Positions 1 to 13,469 of a stretch of DNA of 64,000 nucleotides are shown piece by piece. The position numbers and the translations under genes are program-made. Each line of letters begins with the position of its first letter. Positions within the stretch are counted from its first letter, which is position 1. The notes beneath the pieces are model-generated. The model was not told the origin of the DNA. It saw nothing but the letters and a program-made list of their open reading frames with translations, and did no database searches. Origin of the DNA: Ophiodon elongatus (lineage: Eukaryota > Chordata > Actinopteri > Perciformes > Hexagrammidae); the NCBI GenBank assembly GCA_016806645.1, contig JACSYO010001855.1, positions 467,001-531,000 of the forward strand, given 5' to 3'.

Positions 1-489
1 GTAAGAAAATATATACAAATACGCCTGCACTTTCCCACATGGTTATACTGTATTGTGTTCACCTCCACTACAAGTCATAATGTGCAAAATAGAAAATACA
101 CACTTTAATACATAGTAATAATATATTCAAAGGGTATGTTACATTTCGTTACCTGGTATCCCTCCTGTTCCTTCCTTCTTTCTCTTGAGACTCTTTGAGT
201 TGAAGTTCTTTAGCCTGGGAAGCTGCTAAACGTTGAAAAGCTGGCGAGTGAAGGGAACTGACATGGCCATGTGTTTTAGATAAGGCCACATAGTGACACT
301 GACTAGTTTGATTAGTCAGGAGCGAAACACCACAGGGCTCTGCTGTAGACCACACTGAGTGGAAACAAGCCCGGGAGGAGCACACAGCGGAGGGAACAAA
401 GAGGAAAGAATGAGGAGCAGAACAATGATAGACATGGATGATAGCAGTCAATCTGATGTTTCACCTTGCCAACCTTGACATGCACTGAA

Positions 490-526
490 TACACACACAC
501 ATACACACACATGCACTGAATACACA

Positions 527-579
<53 letters not shown>
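490..579. repeat. (CA)n array with duplicated 32-bp unit
   Basis: A block beginning ATGCACTGAATACACACACA is present twice in tandem (from about 480 and 510) before a pure (CA)n run. Confidence 0.85.
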
Positions 580-581
<2 letters not shown>

Positions 582-3169
582 TCAAAGACACAGTGTTGGT
601 CAAGGAAACACCCATATTTCCCTGCTCTCTGCTAACTCCCCTGAGTTTCTGATCACTTGGGCTGCGATTCAACGCACCAGTGACTACACCTTCTCTTCAG
701 CGCCTCACGCATAGAGAGGTGGAGAACGTGCAAGGAAGAAGTTGGAGCTCACCTTGCAGGTCATGGCTGCTCAGAGACCACAGTCCTTCATGCTAATTAG
801 TTCCCAACAATGCACTGCGGCAATGCAGGGCTGTGGTTGGCTGAAAGCAGTGGATGCTGTAGGTCACATTCTGATTTGGTACTTTTTATATGTGTGGTGA
901 ATGTGTGCGTTTTACATGGAATATCCTACTTTTACTTTTAATTAACAAAAGATTGCTTTAGTTTAGATCACTTCTGTTGCATAGTTTATGCAGAAATGAT
1001 GGTTACATAACCCCACCAGGACAGCACAGTATTGTTTCATTAAACTAATTTTAATGTGGAGAGATTGGCTTGTTTTTTTTATTATTTAGGTTTAGTTGAA
1101 ACAAATTGTGACATCAAAAAACGTTTGGCTTGATTTAATTCTATTTGGAGATCCATGGTGCAACTCGATGCCTTACATGTGATGATCAGTTTTGTTGAGC
1201 AAGCGATGATAGTACTGCATGTGCAGCCTGAGCATTGACTGTTTCACAGTTTCAGATGGGGCACAGTCATTGATCTTTTATGACTTTCACCCTTAAGACA
1301 ACTGTGAGGGGTCACAGTCTGGACGAAGCACGGAGAAAGCAAGATGGAGACCAGGGATGAGGAGAGGAAAAGGGGAGAGAGCAAAAGTGAAAAAAAAAAA
1401 AAAAAATAGACAGAGACTTGTTGCTCCCTCAGGAGGTCAGGAGGCAGGGAATAAAGATGTAAGGTGAAAAAGTTTAAGAATCTATATAGGAACAATATAG
1501 GAAGCCAGAGAAGGGGAAAGGCAGAAGAAGCCTTAGGAGAGAAGGAAAAGAAAGAGGAGATATAAGGTTAGAGAGAAAGAAAGAGCAGAGGGGGAGAAAT
1601 GGAAGGGGAAATAACAAATAGCGTTAGCCAGGATATAGATTGCTGGAGAGAAGAAGAAAATGGGGGGGGGGGGGGTGTTCATTCAGAGGGAAAGACACAT
1701 AACTCCAGTCATCAGGTCAAGGTGAGCCATGCAAGGAGCCTGTGGAGATAAAGATTTTACAACCTTATTGTTACCAGAGCAGTGCTCAGCACGCCATGCA
1801 TATTCTCTTTGAAGAGCAGGCCCTTGCTTTCCTCTCGTCTTGGTAAGAGGGCACCACAGTGCATTAAGTATCAGAAAACTTGCCTCTTTCTCTCCAAAAC
1901 TCTCCCCCATTCTTCTTTGCTCTATTCTCCTGCTCTATACTTTCCCCTCCATATGTCTCCCTTTTCCTCATTTAACTTGCAGGCATAAGGAATTCACATA
2001 GAAATCCCGCCTGATCCCTTTGGTAATCATTGATTTCTTTTTGAACTTACAGTAGGGGCTGAGGATCTTGCTGGTGTATGAGTCTGTATCCGAGGGAGTT
2101 TGGTTCCTTATGTGTGAAATCGCTAAATTTGAAAGAGCCTGCATTTTTCCTTCTTGTTCCAGGGAGTTGGGGTAGGGTCCGAAGGGTCCGTCCAACAATA
2201 CCTGGTCATTGTTTCTGCGTCTATCTTCATCTCCCATTCTGTTTGATCCTTTTCTCCTTTCTCCTCTTGTCCCACCTCATTACATCACCTGACCCTGTCC
2301 TGTGCTCCCTCACCCAAACCTCCTACACCGTGGTAAACAGGGATGCTGCAGTCGCAGGGGTTGTCTCCCAGGGTGATCAGGAAGGTAAAGAGGGAGTTTG
2401 GTCACATGCCAGTCGATGAGATTGCGGTCTCCTAGCACTCTCTCCCGCTGCTCTCAGTCATAACCACCTCATATACGCACATTCACCCCTTAGCTCAGGG
2501 TTTTCTGTGTAAAAGAAATGCATTTTACACACACACTGTAGGTCTCCAGCCTGTACGGATGTTTTGTGGTTGCTGTGTTTTATATAAAGGTTAGCAGGGG
2601 AGGAGAATATCTTGGAAACGCTTTACTGGAATGTGTCTCCTTCCTGTAGGAGCTCAGCCATCCATACCTCTGACTGTGCCCATGTCTCATGCCTCCTGCC
2701 TCATTCCTCTCCCTCCCGTCTTGTTTTGCTGTTGGTTTTATGAGGCCCAAAATGCTGGGTTCTCAGCATATGGTGTTTGCATGTTATGAGTTGGCCCTGT
2801 GGCTAGCTCGCTATATGTTTTTGAAATTGGAAGTGGGTTTTTTTGCAAGCAAAGACTGCTGTCTGTGGATAGCCTCGATATCCTTTTATCTATTTCATAC
2901 GGTGTGTATTTTTTGATGCGCTAATGTTCATGCTCCTCCTACCAGCGTCGGTATCAGGCCGTGCCAAATCTAGCAATTTATCTACGTCATTTGTGTACAA
3001 TGTGTCTTACTCTTCCTCTTTATCTTTGTTAAATATTTTCTTATCCATACCTTCCTTCCTGCTCTCTGCCTTCAGCTTATTAACAACATTTGGCAGTAGA
3101 ACTTTAAATTCAGTTGTACCTGTTTGAGCCCACTGCACATCCATGTTTTGAAACTATCTATTTAACTGT

Positions 3170-3440
3170 CTGTTTAATGGAGTAGTTTGACACTGGGAAA
3201 GGCACTTATTCACTTTTTTTGCTGAGTTGGATGAGAAGACAGATACTACACTGATAGCTGTCCATTAATTATGAAGCTAAAAAGTAAAACATATTGTTGT
3301 TTTTACACTTCAGTTATTGTAAGGATTAAACAAAGATATAACGTGTTCATTAGTGAGCTATAGAGGTGCTTATAGGTGGATTTTATTACCTTCAGACAGA
3401 ACTAGGCTAGCTGTTTTTGTGCTAAGCTAACAGGATGGAA
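3170..3440. repeat. Interspersed fish repeat, copy 1
   Basis: It shares an ordered set of blocks with 42,240-42,690: CACTTATT, ATGAGAAGA, a GATACYAC stretch, TAGTGAGCT and AGGCTAGCTGTT. No coding capacity; family name not assigned. Confidence 0.5.
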
Positions 3441-3832
3441 GCTGTTGCTTAATATTTACCAGACATTGACTTTCTCATTTGACTCTCAGCAAGACAGCAG
3501 ATGTGTATATCCCAAAATGCTGAACTATTCCTGTACATTTTACAATTCAAGTACACTTGGTTGAGCTGCAGTGAGATCGGGACATAAGAACACATCCAGT
3601 TTTCCTCAAAAGTTCAACCCACTGGAACAATCTGGCACTTTTAAGTAATTCCTCTTCTTCTTGTCTTTCTTCCCTCTTTAGTGTGTTGAAGTAGACTAGT
3701 AACTCCACTGGGTGTAGGTATATTTTTAATGACTGTCCCTACACTGTGACGTATTTCCTTGATTAATATATCATCATAAAACCACATGAAGGACCAATGA
3801 GCACATAAAAAAGTCATGCTTTTGCTCACTTG

Positions 3833-3946
<114 letters not shown>

Positions 3947-4335
3947 ATGCGTGCGGAAGAAACGAGAGACAAAATCTACCTCTATTTTGCATGTGTCTGT
4001 TAACATTTAGGTATTTTCGTAGCATGCGTATAATTGTGTATTTGTGTGTGTGTTTATAAATGAGAACTTGAGAGAAACCCTTCGGGGGGGGAGTGGAGGG
4101 AGAAGACGGGAGCCTCTCAGAGCTCCTCTTAATTGGCGTACAGGGAGAGAAGCTGGAGAGAGAGAGAGAGAGAGCGGGATCAGTGTTAATTACACTGGAA
4201 GGCCCCATGCAGACCTTTTACACGGACAGGGATGCTGGCTTTACATGCCTGGGCTGGGCAGAGCTTAGCCTGGCCAGCTGATGAAGAGCCGAGGAACAAA
4301 GGAGGGTGTGAGTGAGGGAGTGTGTGAGAGAGAGA

Positions 4336-4383
4336 GGGCGGGCGGGCGGGCGGGCGTGTGCACGCACGCACGTGCGCACGCAC

Positions 4384-4481
<98 letters not shown>
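4336..4481. repeat. (GGGC)n, alternating Pu-Py stretch and (GT)n array
   Basis: GGGC repeats lead into a CACGCACGCACGTGCGCACG stretch and then about 97 bp of (GT)n. The alternating purine-pyrimidine sequence of more than 100 bp is the type that can adopt Z-DNA. Confidence 0.9.
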
Positions 4482-4482
<1 letters not shown>

Positions 4483-4662
4483 CTGCCACCAGCAGCTCAC
4501 ACCCCTTAGACAGACAGCAGGCATGCGTGTGCATTGTATGTCTCTCGAATATCAATGAACCGTACACACACACACACACAGTCTCATACTCACCAGGGCC
4601 TCAGAGGTCAGAGAGTGAGTCAATCATCTAACCCATTGCGACGACACAGTCTGAAAAAAAAA

Positions 4663-4713
4663 AGGTGTGTGTGTGTGTGTGTCTGTGTGTGTGTGTGTCT
4701 GTGTGTGTGTGTG
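4663..4713. repeat. (GT)n array with CT interruptions
   Basis: GT runs broken twice by CT. Confidence 0.9.
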
Positions 4714-7700
4714 CGCGCTGAGAGCAGGGGGCCGGCAGCTGTCAGGGGCTAGGAGCAGCAGGCACTAATGAAGCAGATGAATAGTGCAAAAACTCCCAAA
4801 TACAAACAGGACAGTTGACATTTTTCATCTGTCAAAAGCAGAAGATGCATGAAAATACGATGGGGTCTTGTTTAACCCTTTGCCTCCCGGTGTCTATAGC
4901 CGGCTGATTTTCTTCCTTTTTCGCCGTCTTTTCCTTTTTCGCTTACTGAGAAATTTGTTGTTTTAAGAAGCACTATCTAGCCTTTACACACAAACCCACA
5001 TATGTCCACACTACCTATTATACACCACTAAATGTTGTAAATATATTTGTTATGAAGCAATTAAGAATGTTTCCCCCCACATGGTCCTTTCCAAGTCATT
5101 GAAGTGAACTTTTGCTGAAAGTAGTCAGCATTTTCTGTTGAAGCATGGGAACCTAACACTAATCTATACCGTTTTAAAGCCAGTTGAGTCCTCCTGGCCC
5201 CGCCCTCTAGCTTTTTGTTTGTTGGAAAGTGATTATTTAAAAAAAGAAAAAGTTTCCTGACATCACTGGACTGGTGACATATGTATAAGCTTCAAATTAG
5301 CTGGTGATCAAAATCAAATCCTAATTGTTATACTGATATTGTTGCAGCTTCGGTTGTCTGCCATTTATAAAGGCCAATCGTGAACTGAAACATAACAGGC
5401 AGTTTTTGAAAAATCGTGGACTAATAATTTGAATGTGTGTCGCTCTCATGCAGAATGAAATGTGAAATCTAAGGTTACAGATACGGGGCTTTGTTAGTAC
5501 TAGAAGTGCATCATTGCTGACACTCACAGGAATACACATTTCCTCACACGTCTCATCACTGTCAACCGCCTGCTGTGCCAGTCTCAGTTGTAATGGTTGG
5601 AGCAGAGGGAGAGGGGCGTCCAAGGGGAGATGGAGAGAGGGAGATCCTCTTTACTTGGTGTTCACATGTTTTTCTGAGGATACACTGTATTTATGCGAGT
5701 GTTTGATTAAGAGTGTGGATGGATGTGTGATGGTAAATCCCGTCCAGGGGAGAGATGGCCCACTGAGAATCTGCTGCCGTCATCTTGACTTCCCACTGGA
5801 AGCTGTGACAGAGATCCTGTCAAATTTTGCCCAATAGGGAATAAGATCTTTTCTGTCTCTGCACCATCAATGTTTTACACATTTATTAGTGAAGATTGAA
5901 ATGAAGAAGCCGCCTACAAGCTGGTGATGTGCTTCGAACTTTATGGGCGATGTCGAAGGGTTACATTTGTAGCCACATGCAACAAAGGCAGGTGTGATTT
6001 TAGTAATAGATTAATAATAGTTATGGTGACTTTAAGGTCAAGCTGACTAAGAGGCCTATGAACAAATGACATTTTTAATTGACTTCCTCAAGCAGTAGCT
6101 TTAAGTGGTTCAATGAGTTTGTCTCTGTAACTCGGAGGAAGAATTTTTGCATCACCTCGTGTTGTCCTCGGTTACTGTTAATATGTTCATATACTCCATA
6201 GCACAGGATAGCCTGTCCCTATTGTAACTAAAAAACAGCTTTTGTTATTCTGCCTCTACTTCCTTTATGGTCCTATTTTCATAGAAATATATTGAGCCTG
6301 ATATTGTGGAAGCTGGCACATTCACACTAACCTGCTGTATTCTGTATGGAACAATTCCATTTGGATCCATATGTGGACACATTGTTCTTAACTTTTTTTC
6401 ACACCAATTAACAGACTGTCAAACACATACTGTGTACATTCTCAGATAATCATGAAGGGACCCCTGGGGGGAAAATAAGTAAAAAATAATAATGTGTAAA
6501 AACAATGCAAAAAAAATAATAATGAATTTGCGCACTATGATAAACTTGTGATGTGGTTTTCTTTATTTTGTTCTTTTATAGCAATGCCTGCTTTTTATTC
6601 CAATTCATAACGATATGTCTGCTATCAATTACCACAGCCAATGTTTAAAAACATTCATCAACATCATGTTTAAGTTTGAAATCCCCCGGAGTACTGAAGG
6701 AAAACTGAGAAAAACAGAAACCTATGAGCAGCGACTGTCCATTAATGGCTCTAGATCCTGTTTCACATTGGTCCTGACGACACTTTCTCTCTTATGAGCT
6801 TTTCAAAGTGCTCAGGAAATCTATCTGCCCTAAAACAGGTGCAGGGCATTAAATTGAATATAGTTTTCACACACATATACATATTCGACTGTGCAAACTT
6901 GCACAAGTCGAGTCTTTTTTCTGCCCAGAAATACCTAATATAATGTTATAATCCTGTTATATATACACTTACTGCAACCTCTTCCTATGTAATACTATGT
7001 AAATAAATGAAAACCAAGTCAACAAGCTACAGCATCTCCGAGCAGCTCATCATCATCAACACTGACAGCCATGTTTATTTATTATTAGTTAAGTTATGTG
7101 GCCCAACACAAAAGCCTAACGCAGTATTTATTTTCGATAGCACTGAATCAGAAAAACAATAAGAATGAGCGTGCTTGTTATGCAAGCCTGCTGCTGGCTT
7201 CGCCTGGCGCATGCACATTTAAACAATAAGAAGTGAGTCAGTCACTAACCCTGGTAGAAATGGCATGCTATTTTTTTCTATTCTTAGACAGGCTGGAGGA
7301 ATTCTTCACCTATTTCCACTCAGCAAAAGTCTCCTTATCCTTTCCACTCTTCCTTACCGTTCCCATCTGCACCTCCTCTGCTCTGCTTTCCTGCGTTTGT
7401 TTTCCAGAGGATACAGTTTTCTCGCTGCTCCAGCAAACTGAAAAATTCTCTCCTCTCATATGCCTGCACCCCTCTCCTCACTTTCTGCTCTTCTTTTCGC
7501 AACTATGTGTGTCTATGTCTCCATGTCTCCAAGTTTTCGAAGCAGTGCAGCAGAAAGGGCTCGGGGAAAACACATAAGCTAAGAGATCTCATGGATTTTT
7601 CTGTTTTGGTGCACTTGAATTTTGGACCACCGCTCATTCCACAACAAAAAACATAAATAAGTGTGTGCTGATTTGATATGTACACAAAACTTTGGACATG

Positions 7701-7955
7701 CAGTGTATCGACTTGTTGTTGTTGTTGTCTTTATTTGTCTCTCACACCCAGCTTTTATCAATAAGTCGCATACCTCGATAGCCGTGCACCGTGCAGGTTC
7801 TACTCTTAACACACTGTACGGTGTCTTCTGTGTAGCACTTGCTGAAATGTTGACTGGGCGTTTTCAAGTTTTTACTTTGCTCTCTAACACCCTGTCCTTT
7901 TGTCTTTCTCTCTCTATTTCCTCTCCCTGTTCCCTTTTATATCTTAACATTTCAG

Positions 7956-8069
7956 ATGGCAGCCCTGCAGAGTCCGTTCTATGGGGATAAGATGAACCTT
8001 TACTCCCTTTGTAAGAAGATAGAACAGTGTGACTACCCCCCTCTTCCCTCAGATCACTACTCAGAGGAT
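7956..8069 (+). CDS. NEK7: NEK7 penultimate coding exon (kinase C-lobe)
   Basis: This 38-codon exon starts after a TTTCAG acceptor and ends at a GTAAGT donor, both in phase 0. It begins MAALQSPFYGDKMNLYSLCK and continues through a CDYPPLPSDHYSED stretch, the hallmark C-lobe sequence of NEK6/NEK7 kinases. NEK7 is a short NIMA-related serine/threonine kinase acting in mitotic spindle assembly and, in mammals, in NLRP3 inflammasome activation (established knowledge). Lys-Lys after LYSLC and the Asn-rich next exon favour NEK7 over NEK6. The catalytic loop and earlier exons are outside the window. Confidence 0.9.
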
Positions 8070-9788
8070 GTAAGTACTGTAATGGTTGCCTTTTTAATGC
8101 TATGGTAAGTAGATATGGACCTGCTCAGTGTTTTAAGATGACTCACGGAAGTCTTGATTCCTGAACTCCTTCTAAAAGAAACTTAAAAAGAGTTCTTAAT
8201 ATCTTTTAAGTGAGCTATACTGTTTTAAGCAGTGGTGGACGGTTTCTCTTTCTCTGTGCCAGTTCGCAGATTTTTACTTGTGTTAACTATTAAAGTTATT
8301 TTTTCTTTATAAGTGAAATCCACCCAGCTGTCTGAGCAACGGTACAGTACAGTATGATATTGCTCCGTGATCAAAAGACCGGCTATGATTCTACCCGTTT
8401 GAAAATTAAATGCACATATCAAAAGCATCTGGCCATGCTACAAAGTGGGGTGAAACTAAATGGGCTGGAGTGTCATGTTTCCCTAACTAAATGTTAGATC
8501 ATCTGCTGTATTTCTGTGTAGACTTACCCATGCACACAAATGTAATGTAGTCGGGCTGCGGTTAAAGATCGCCTTATTGCTGATTGCCGGTGACGTGTGT
8601 ATGCATGCGCATGGCTTTGTGTTTGCATGCCCTTTTTGTGTGGGTGGCATTCTTTCCCTCAACGTTTCTGTCCTTTTCTCTTAAAAACATTATGTCAAGT
8701 GTACGCACATGCAAAAACTCAGGCACTGGCTCAAAGGCACACACGCACACACACTGCAGCCATTACATCCATTAAGCAATGACAATGTGCTTTCTTATGG
8801 GCGGACTCAGCCTTGTGAGTTGTAGCAAGTTGTATAGTCCATGAAATATCAGAAAATAGTGGAAAAATGCCCAGGATAAGTTTTTAGAGCCTGTGGTGAC
8901 ATCTTCAAATATTTTTTCCCTCTAATTAACAGTCCAAAACTGGAAGATATTAAATTAGAAATTCTCTAAATCTGAGACAAACAGCACAGCCTCACATTTG
9001 AGAGCCTGAAACCAGAAACTGTTTGACATTTTGTACTTTGACGATTAATCCACATTTAAACAATTATTAAAATTGTTGCCAATTACTTTTCAAGTCAATT
9101 AATCAGCTATTTCATCAGCTCGAAATGAAATATATATTACATCGCAACTAACTTTTTAGACATTTCAAATAAATGCTTTCTTTCTTCTATTTATACTTTT
9201 TGGAACTGTATGAAGGTCCATCAGAAGACTTTTGAAACCTGCTGAGTTGTTTAAGCCAATACAGTGAACATCAAGTATATATTATTCTTTGGCAAAGTTC
9301 CTTTTTTGTTGTATTGGTTTTTATTAACAGTTGGAAATGAATGGAAACAAATGGCTGTAAGATGGAGACAAAAATACAGACACAAATCTAAGACTGTGTA
9401 ACATAACTGCATTAATTACATACCTGTATTTACATGCTATATAGTTATGGGGCTTAAACCTGGAAACACACTGGTAGGGTCCTTAAGGTAAAAGAACAGT
9501 GCTCAACCTCTTTAGTCCTTTATCTCCATGCCTTTTGCTCTACTATCAGAGTAACTGCATGCACAAGTCCACAGTGGCTAAGTTTAATTGACTATCATTA
9601 TTCATCTCTCTCTAGTTAAATAGTAAACCCTGATGAGAGGCTTTGTTACTCTGTGGTATTCACTTCATTACGTTCATAAAGGCTAATTGCGAGGTGTCTC
9701 AAGCCTCTGTAGTGTCTATGTGTGTGTTTTTGTATGTGCAAGAGCATTTGTGCAAGTGTATATTTTGCTACAAGAGTTCTCTCTCTCT

Positions 9789-9837
<49 letters not shown>

Positions 9838-10855
9838 ACGCACCACGCTGAGCTCCTGCGTTGCCCCACATGTCACCCCCATCCAGGAGAAAGGGAGACA
9901 AAGCGAAAGAGAGAGGGAATGATAGAGCGAGAGACAGGGCGATGGAGAGATGGAGATGAGGGGGGTGCCTGCAGCGCCTGTCTGGATGTAAACAATGCTC
10001 CTGAAGGATCGGCAGCAAACTGTCAGCTGCTCATCTTTGTTGTGTCATTTAACCATCTCCATCTATGCCCCCCCCCCATGCCTCCCTTCACCAGCCCCCC
10101 ACCCCCCATCCTCCCGCTCCCCTCTCCCTCCATCCTTCCACCTGACACTCCCCCCTCCCACTCGCCATGCAAAGAAGCGCATGAATATTTTACATATCTG
10201 CATCCCCCCCCCATATCTCCATTCTGTGGGACTAATTCTCAGACTGTCTGAATTTGCATCTTTCTCTCACTTTCTCTCTCCCTCTCACACACACAAACAC
10301 AGCGGCTGACGAGAACTCGTCCAAGCCTGTGCCACGCAACAGCGGCCAGGAAGTCGGCAGACAGTTACCATAGCGACCTCGCGTAGATGTTATTTTTTTT
10401 TGCTTTCCTCTCCATCTTTTATTCTCTTCTCTTTTTTTAATGATGGCGGTGGCTGTTCCGCCTGCGAGCCTGTCTATCTATCTGCTCCAATCAGCCGCTT
10501 CGCTCGGCTTCAAGTGTAAGTGCTGTCTCCGGATGGCAATGGAGTGGCAGCAGTGTGTGCATGCGTGTGTGTGTCTGTGCGCGCGTGTGTGTGGGGGGGC
10601 TCAAATATACGTGGATTGAGAAAAATAAGTGATTAGTGCGGTAACACAGCCTCGCGTCATTGTCTCGGCTCGATTACTTGTTGCCTTGTTATTGCTTCAG
10701 ACTCCGTAAGAGCTCATCTAGAGGGCATTCAACGAGGTTTGTTCATTTCTGGAGCTGCTCCTTTTCAGTTCGGTCTCACTGGAGTGTCACTGACTGTTTA
10801 ATTTCTCTCTCTCTCTCTTCCTCCCAACCAACAACCCTCCTGTCCCTCTCACCAG
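8070..10855 (+). other. NEK7: NEK7 last intron
   Basis: The GTAAGT donor at 8070 and the CACCAG acceptor ending at 10,855 bound this 2.8-kb intron. It contains a (CA)n array at 9790-9834, C-rich runs at 10,068-10,215 and an AT-rich stretch near 8900-9170 that resembles a degenerate interspersed repeat. I see no other gene in it. Confidence 0.8.
9790..9834. repeat. (CA)n microsatellite
   Basis: About 44 bp of CA in the last NEK7 intron. Confidence 0.95.
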
Positions 10856-10966
10856 CTGAGGAACTTGGTAGATATGTGCATCAACCCTGACCCGGAGAAG
10901 AGGCCGGACATCACCTACGTGTACGACATTGCCAAACACATGCAGAACCTGACACAGGGCAGCTAA
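10856..10966 (+). CDS. NEK7: NEK7 terminal coding exon and stop
   Basis: The exon follows a pyrimidine-rich CACCAG acceptor in phase 0 and encodes 36 residues plus TAA. It contains MCINPDPEKRPDITYVYDIA, the conserved last helix of the kinase fold; the Arg in EKRPD is the conserved C-lobe Arg of protein kinases. The C-terminus is NLTQGS. Both the sequence and the very short tail after the kinase domain match NEK7 rather than NEK6. Placement of NEK7 just upstream of PTPRC agrees with vertebrate synteny, although in mammals ATP6V1G3 lies between them and I do not find it here. Confidence 0.92.
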   Translation: MRNLVDMCINPDPEKRPDITYVYDIAKHMQNLTQGS

Positions 10967-13465
10967 GTCCAGAGTTTCACACATATAGCTTGCAGAGATC
11001 CTCCCCACTTCTCTCCTTGCTTTTCATGATCGACTCGTACACATCTGTCTGCTTTTATACAATTTAGCTTTTTGTGATAAGTAGAATGTGTAACTGATTT
11101 ATTTTCAAGGTGATACAGTTTACAACATGACTGACATCCAAACATTTTCTGCCCTTGGATAAAGATTCTAAAGATTATACTTTTTTATCAGATGGACCTC
11201 TGATTCTTTAGACTTCAATATTGTTACAGCACTGAATATCATTGTATTGTAACTCGCTGATGTGTTATCTGCTATGGCTTTAAAATGCATGTCCTCTGTA
11301 TTTCCATGTAGTGAAGTAAAGCCGTTCTTTAGCAGCTGCTATGAGCAGATGATATTTAAAGCAGATATACTGGGGAATTGTAATTCTTTTTTTTAAGGGA
11401 AAGTTAAGTGTTACCTGTTTCCTATCCTCAAAACAGTTAATCAAGACAAATTTCAGGAATATATTAAAAATAAATGACCTTTTAGAGTTTGGTAGGAGAC
11501 CTACAGTCAGCAGCAAGAGGAACAAAAAAAGACCATAAAAACTGAGAACAATAGTTAAATTGGAGTGAAGAGATTTGAGTGACTTAAAGAGTGTTTTTGA
11601 TGGTTGAAGAGTTGTTGTGTTGCACTTTTTACCCTGGTAATGGAAGGCTGGCAGGGTGATCATGTCTAATGAATGTATTAGGAAAGGAAGGATCATTTAG
11701 AGAGTAGACTAGAGATGTGCCGGGGGGAGAACATGGGCAAATGTCTCCACAACACTTTGAATGTAAGTCATTTTGACACCTATGTATTGTCTTTGAACAA
11801 TTCTGAATATCTCTTTTTGACAGCCTAGAAGGAGCGGTAGAAGCTTTACGAAAAGCTGTTTTACATCTGCTGTTTACCTTAGTCACCGACACCAAAAGAT
11901 TTCTTCCTTGGTTCAACTTAAGGTATTTTATTTTTTTTTTGTATATCACAATGAAGACATGACAAAAAGAAGAATCTAAAGTCAAAACGCGTAATTCTCC
12001 ATCATGTTCCAGTGGCTGCATTGAACCCCCCCAGAAAGTTAGTCTATTTTGTGTAATGTTGTGTAAGTTTGCAGTGTCGTTGTTTTGTCAAGTAACAAAT
12101 ATGTTGAAGAGATAGCAGATCCTTGCCTTGTGAAGCCGTCCATGTCGTAAGTAAATCACAGCGTAACTTATGTCCTCCGTTGAGATACCAAAGAGAAAGT
12201 CACACATAGAAAGAGCAGTTTATAAACGTTACGGTATCTTTTCTGAAAATAATATTTTGTAGTGTTGTACTGAAAAAAGCAATCACCAATGGTCCTCTTT
12301 TAGTTTTACTGTACATATTGTAGTGTAGACGTTCCTATAGATCCAATACTGTGGGGTTTTAGGAACCCTTTATTCATTTGGTGGAAGGAAACAGTGTTTT
12401 CAACAGTTTTTTTTTCTTCTCTTTTTTACAGTGAATAGGTTTACACCAGGGGGTCACAAATATACAGCACTCACTACCACTGGTTTACAAAATAACAATG
12501 ATACCACATGAAAGGTATAGTAAGTAATTAATGGTCAATGACGCTTTAATTCAGTGTCTTACCAAAAATCCTGTTAACCGCTCATTGAAATTATTGTAAA
12601 TGTATACCCATGTTTCTCGTGTTTCTTTTTTACTTAACATTCAATACTATTTACATGTGTTATATTCAAAGTCAAAGCTTATAAGTGCAAGAAAATGTAA
12701 GTTATTTTGTTTTGGTCAGCATAATATTTTGATAGTGTGTTAATAGTTATTGCAAATACAGTGTTTGCAATTTTACACTTTTTTTTCTCCCCCCACTGCA
12801 GTAAAACTGTTTTTTTTTCTCCATTTCAGTTAACATCTTAATTCTCCATGTTGTTCAGGCCCAGTGCTGTGTATCTCTACATTCTCCTCACAAGAGCATC
12901 TGTATAGCACCAAAACATTTCAGTATTTAAATCACTTTTTAGATAGTTTTGATGCTATACAGAACTCTTTAAATACATTGGCAGTATTTATCAGCAAAAG
13001 GCCAAAAATGCTGATGCTTTTTTATTGACATATACATTCATGCCCTTTCACCATAGTCAGTTATGAAAATGCCCCAGAAAAGATTTAATATGTATTGAAC
13101 GTCGCCTACTATGAACATGCAATATGCAGTGCATAGGCAAGTTTTACATTTTTTTATTTTTTTTAAATCCTCACTCGGAGGTTTATAGCACACAGTGCAA
13201 AGTCACTTTAAGGATTATGGCCATTTCTTGGTAGGGAGCGTTTTTGTCTTTGTATAACATGTGACCGTGCTCTCCTATCTCGTTTACCTTGGCTCGGTTT
13301 ACTTTTCCACAGGCCCTCTGGGTTTTCCAGAAATTAAAAGAAATGCAAATACTATTTATTGTTTTGGTAGTTTGGTTGTTTTCTGAACATTTCATGTAAA
13401 ATTAAAGACCCCCATCACAAACTCCTTGTATACTAACTAAATGCAATAAAGCTTTCAAATTTCTT
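10967..13465 (+). other. NEK7: NEK7 3' UTR (probable)
   Basis: From the TAA to about 13,465 the sequence is AT-rich, has no sustained reading frame and no recognisable repeat, as expected of a long 3' UTR. An AATAAA is present at 13,445-13,450, and a weaker candidate lies near 11,469, which would give a short alternative 3' end. The extent is inferred; only the stop codon and hexamers are seen directly. Confidence 0.55.
13445..13450 (+). terminator. NEK7 poly(A) signal candidate
   Basis: A canonical AATAAA in the context GCAATAAAGC is followed by a T-rich stretch. It is the most plausible distal cleavage signal for NEK7, since the DNA beyond it leads into the oppositely oriented CD45-like copy A. 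Confidence 0.5.
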
Positions 13466-13469
13466 TCGG

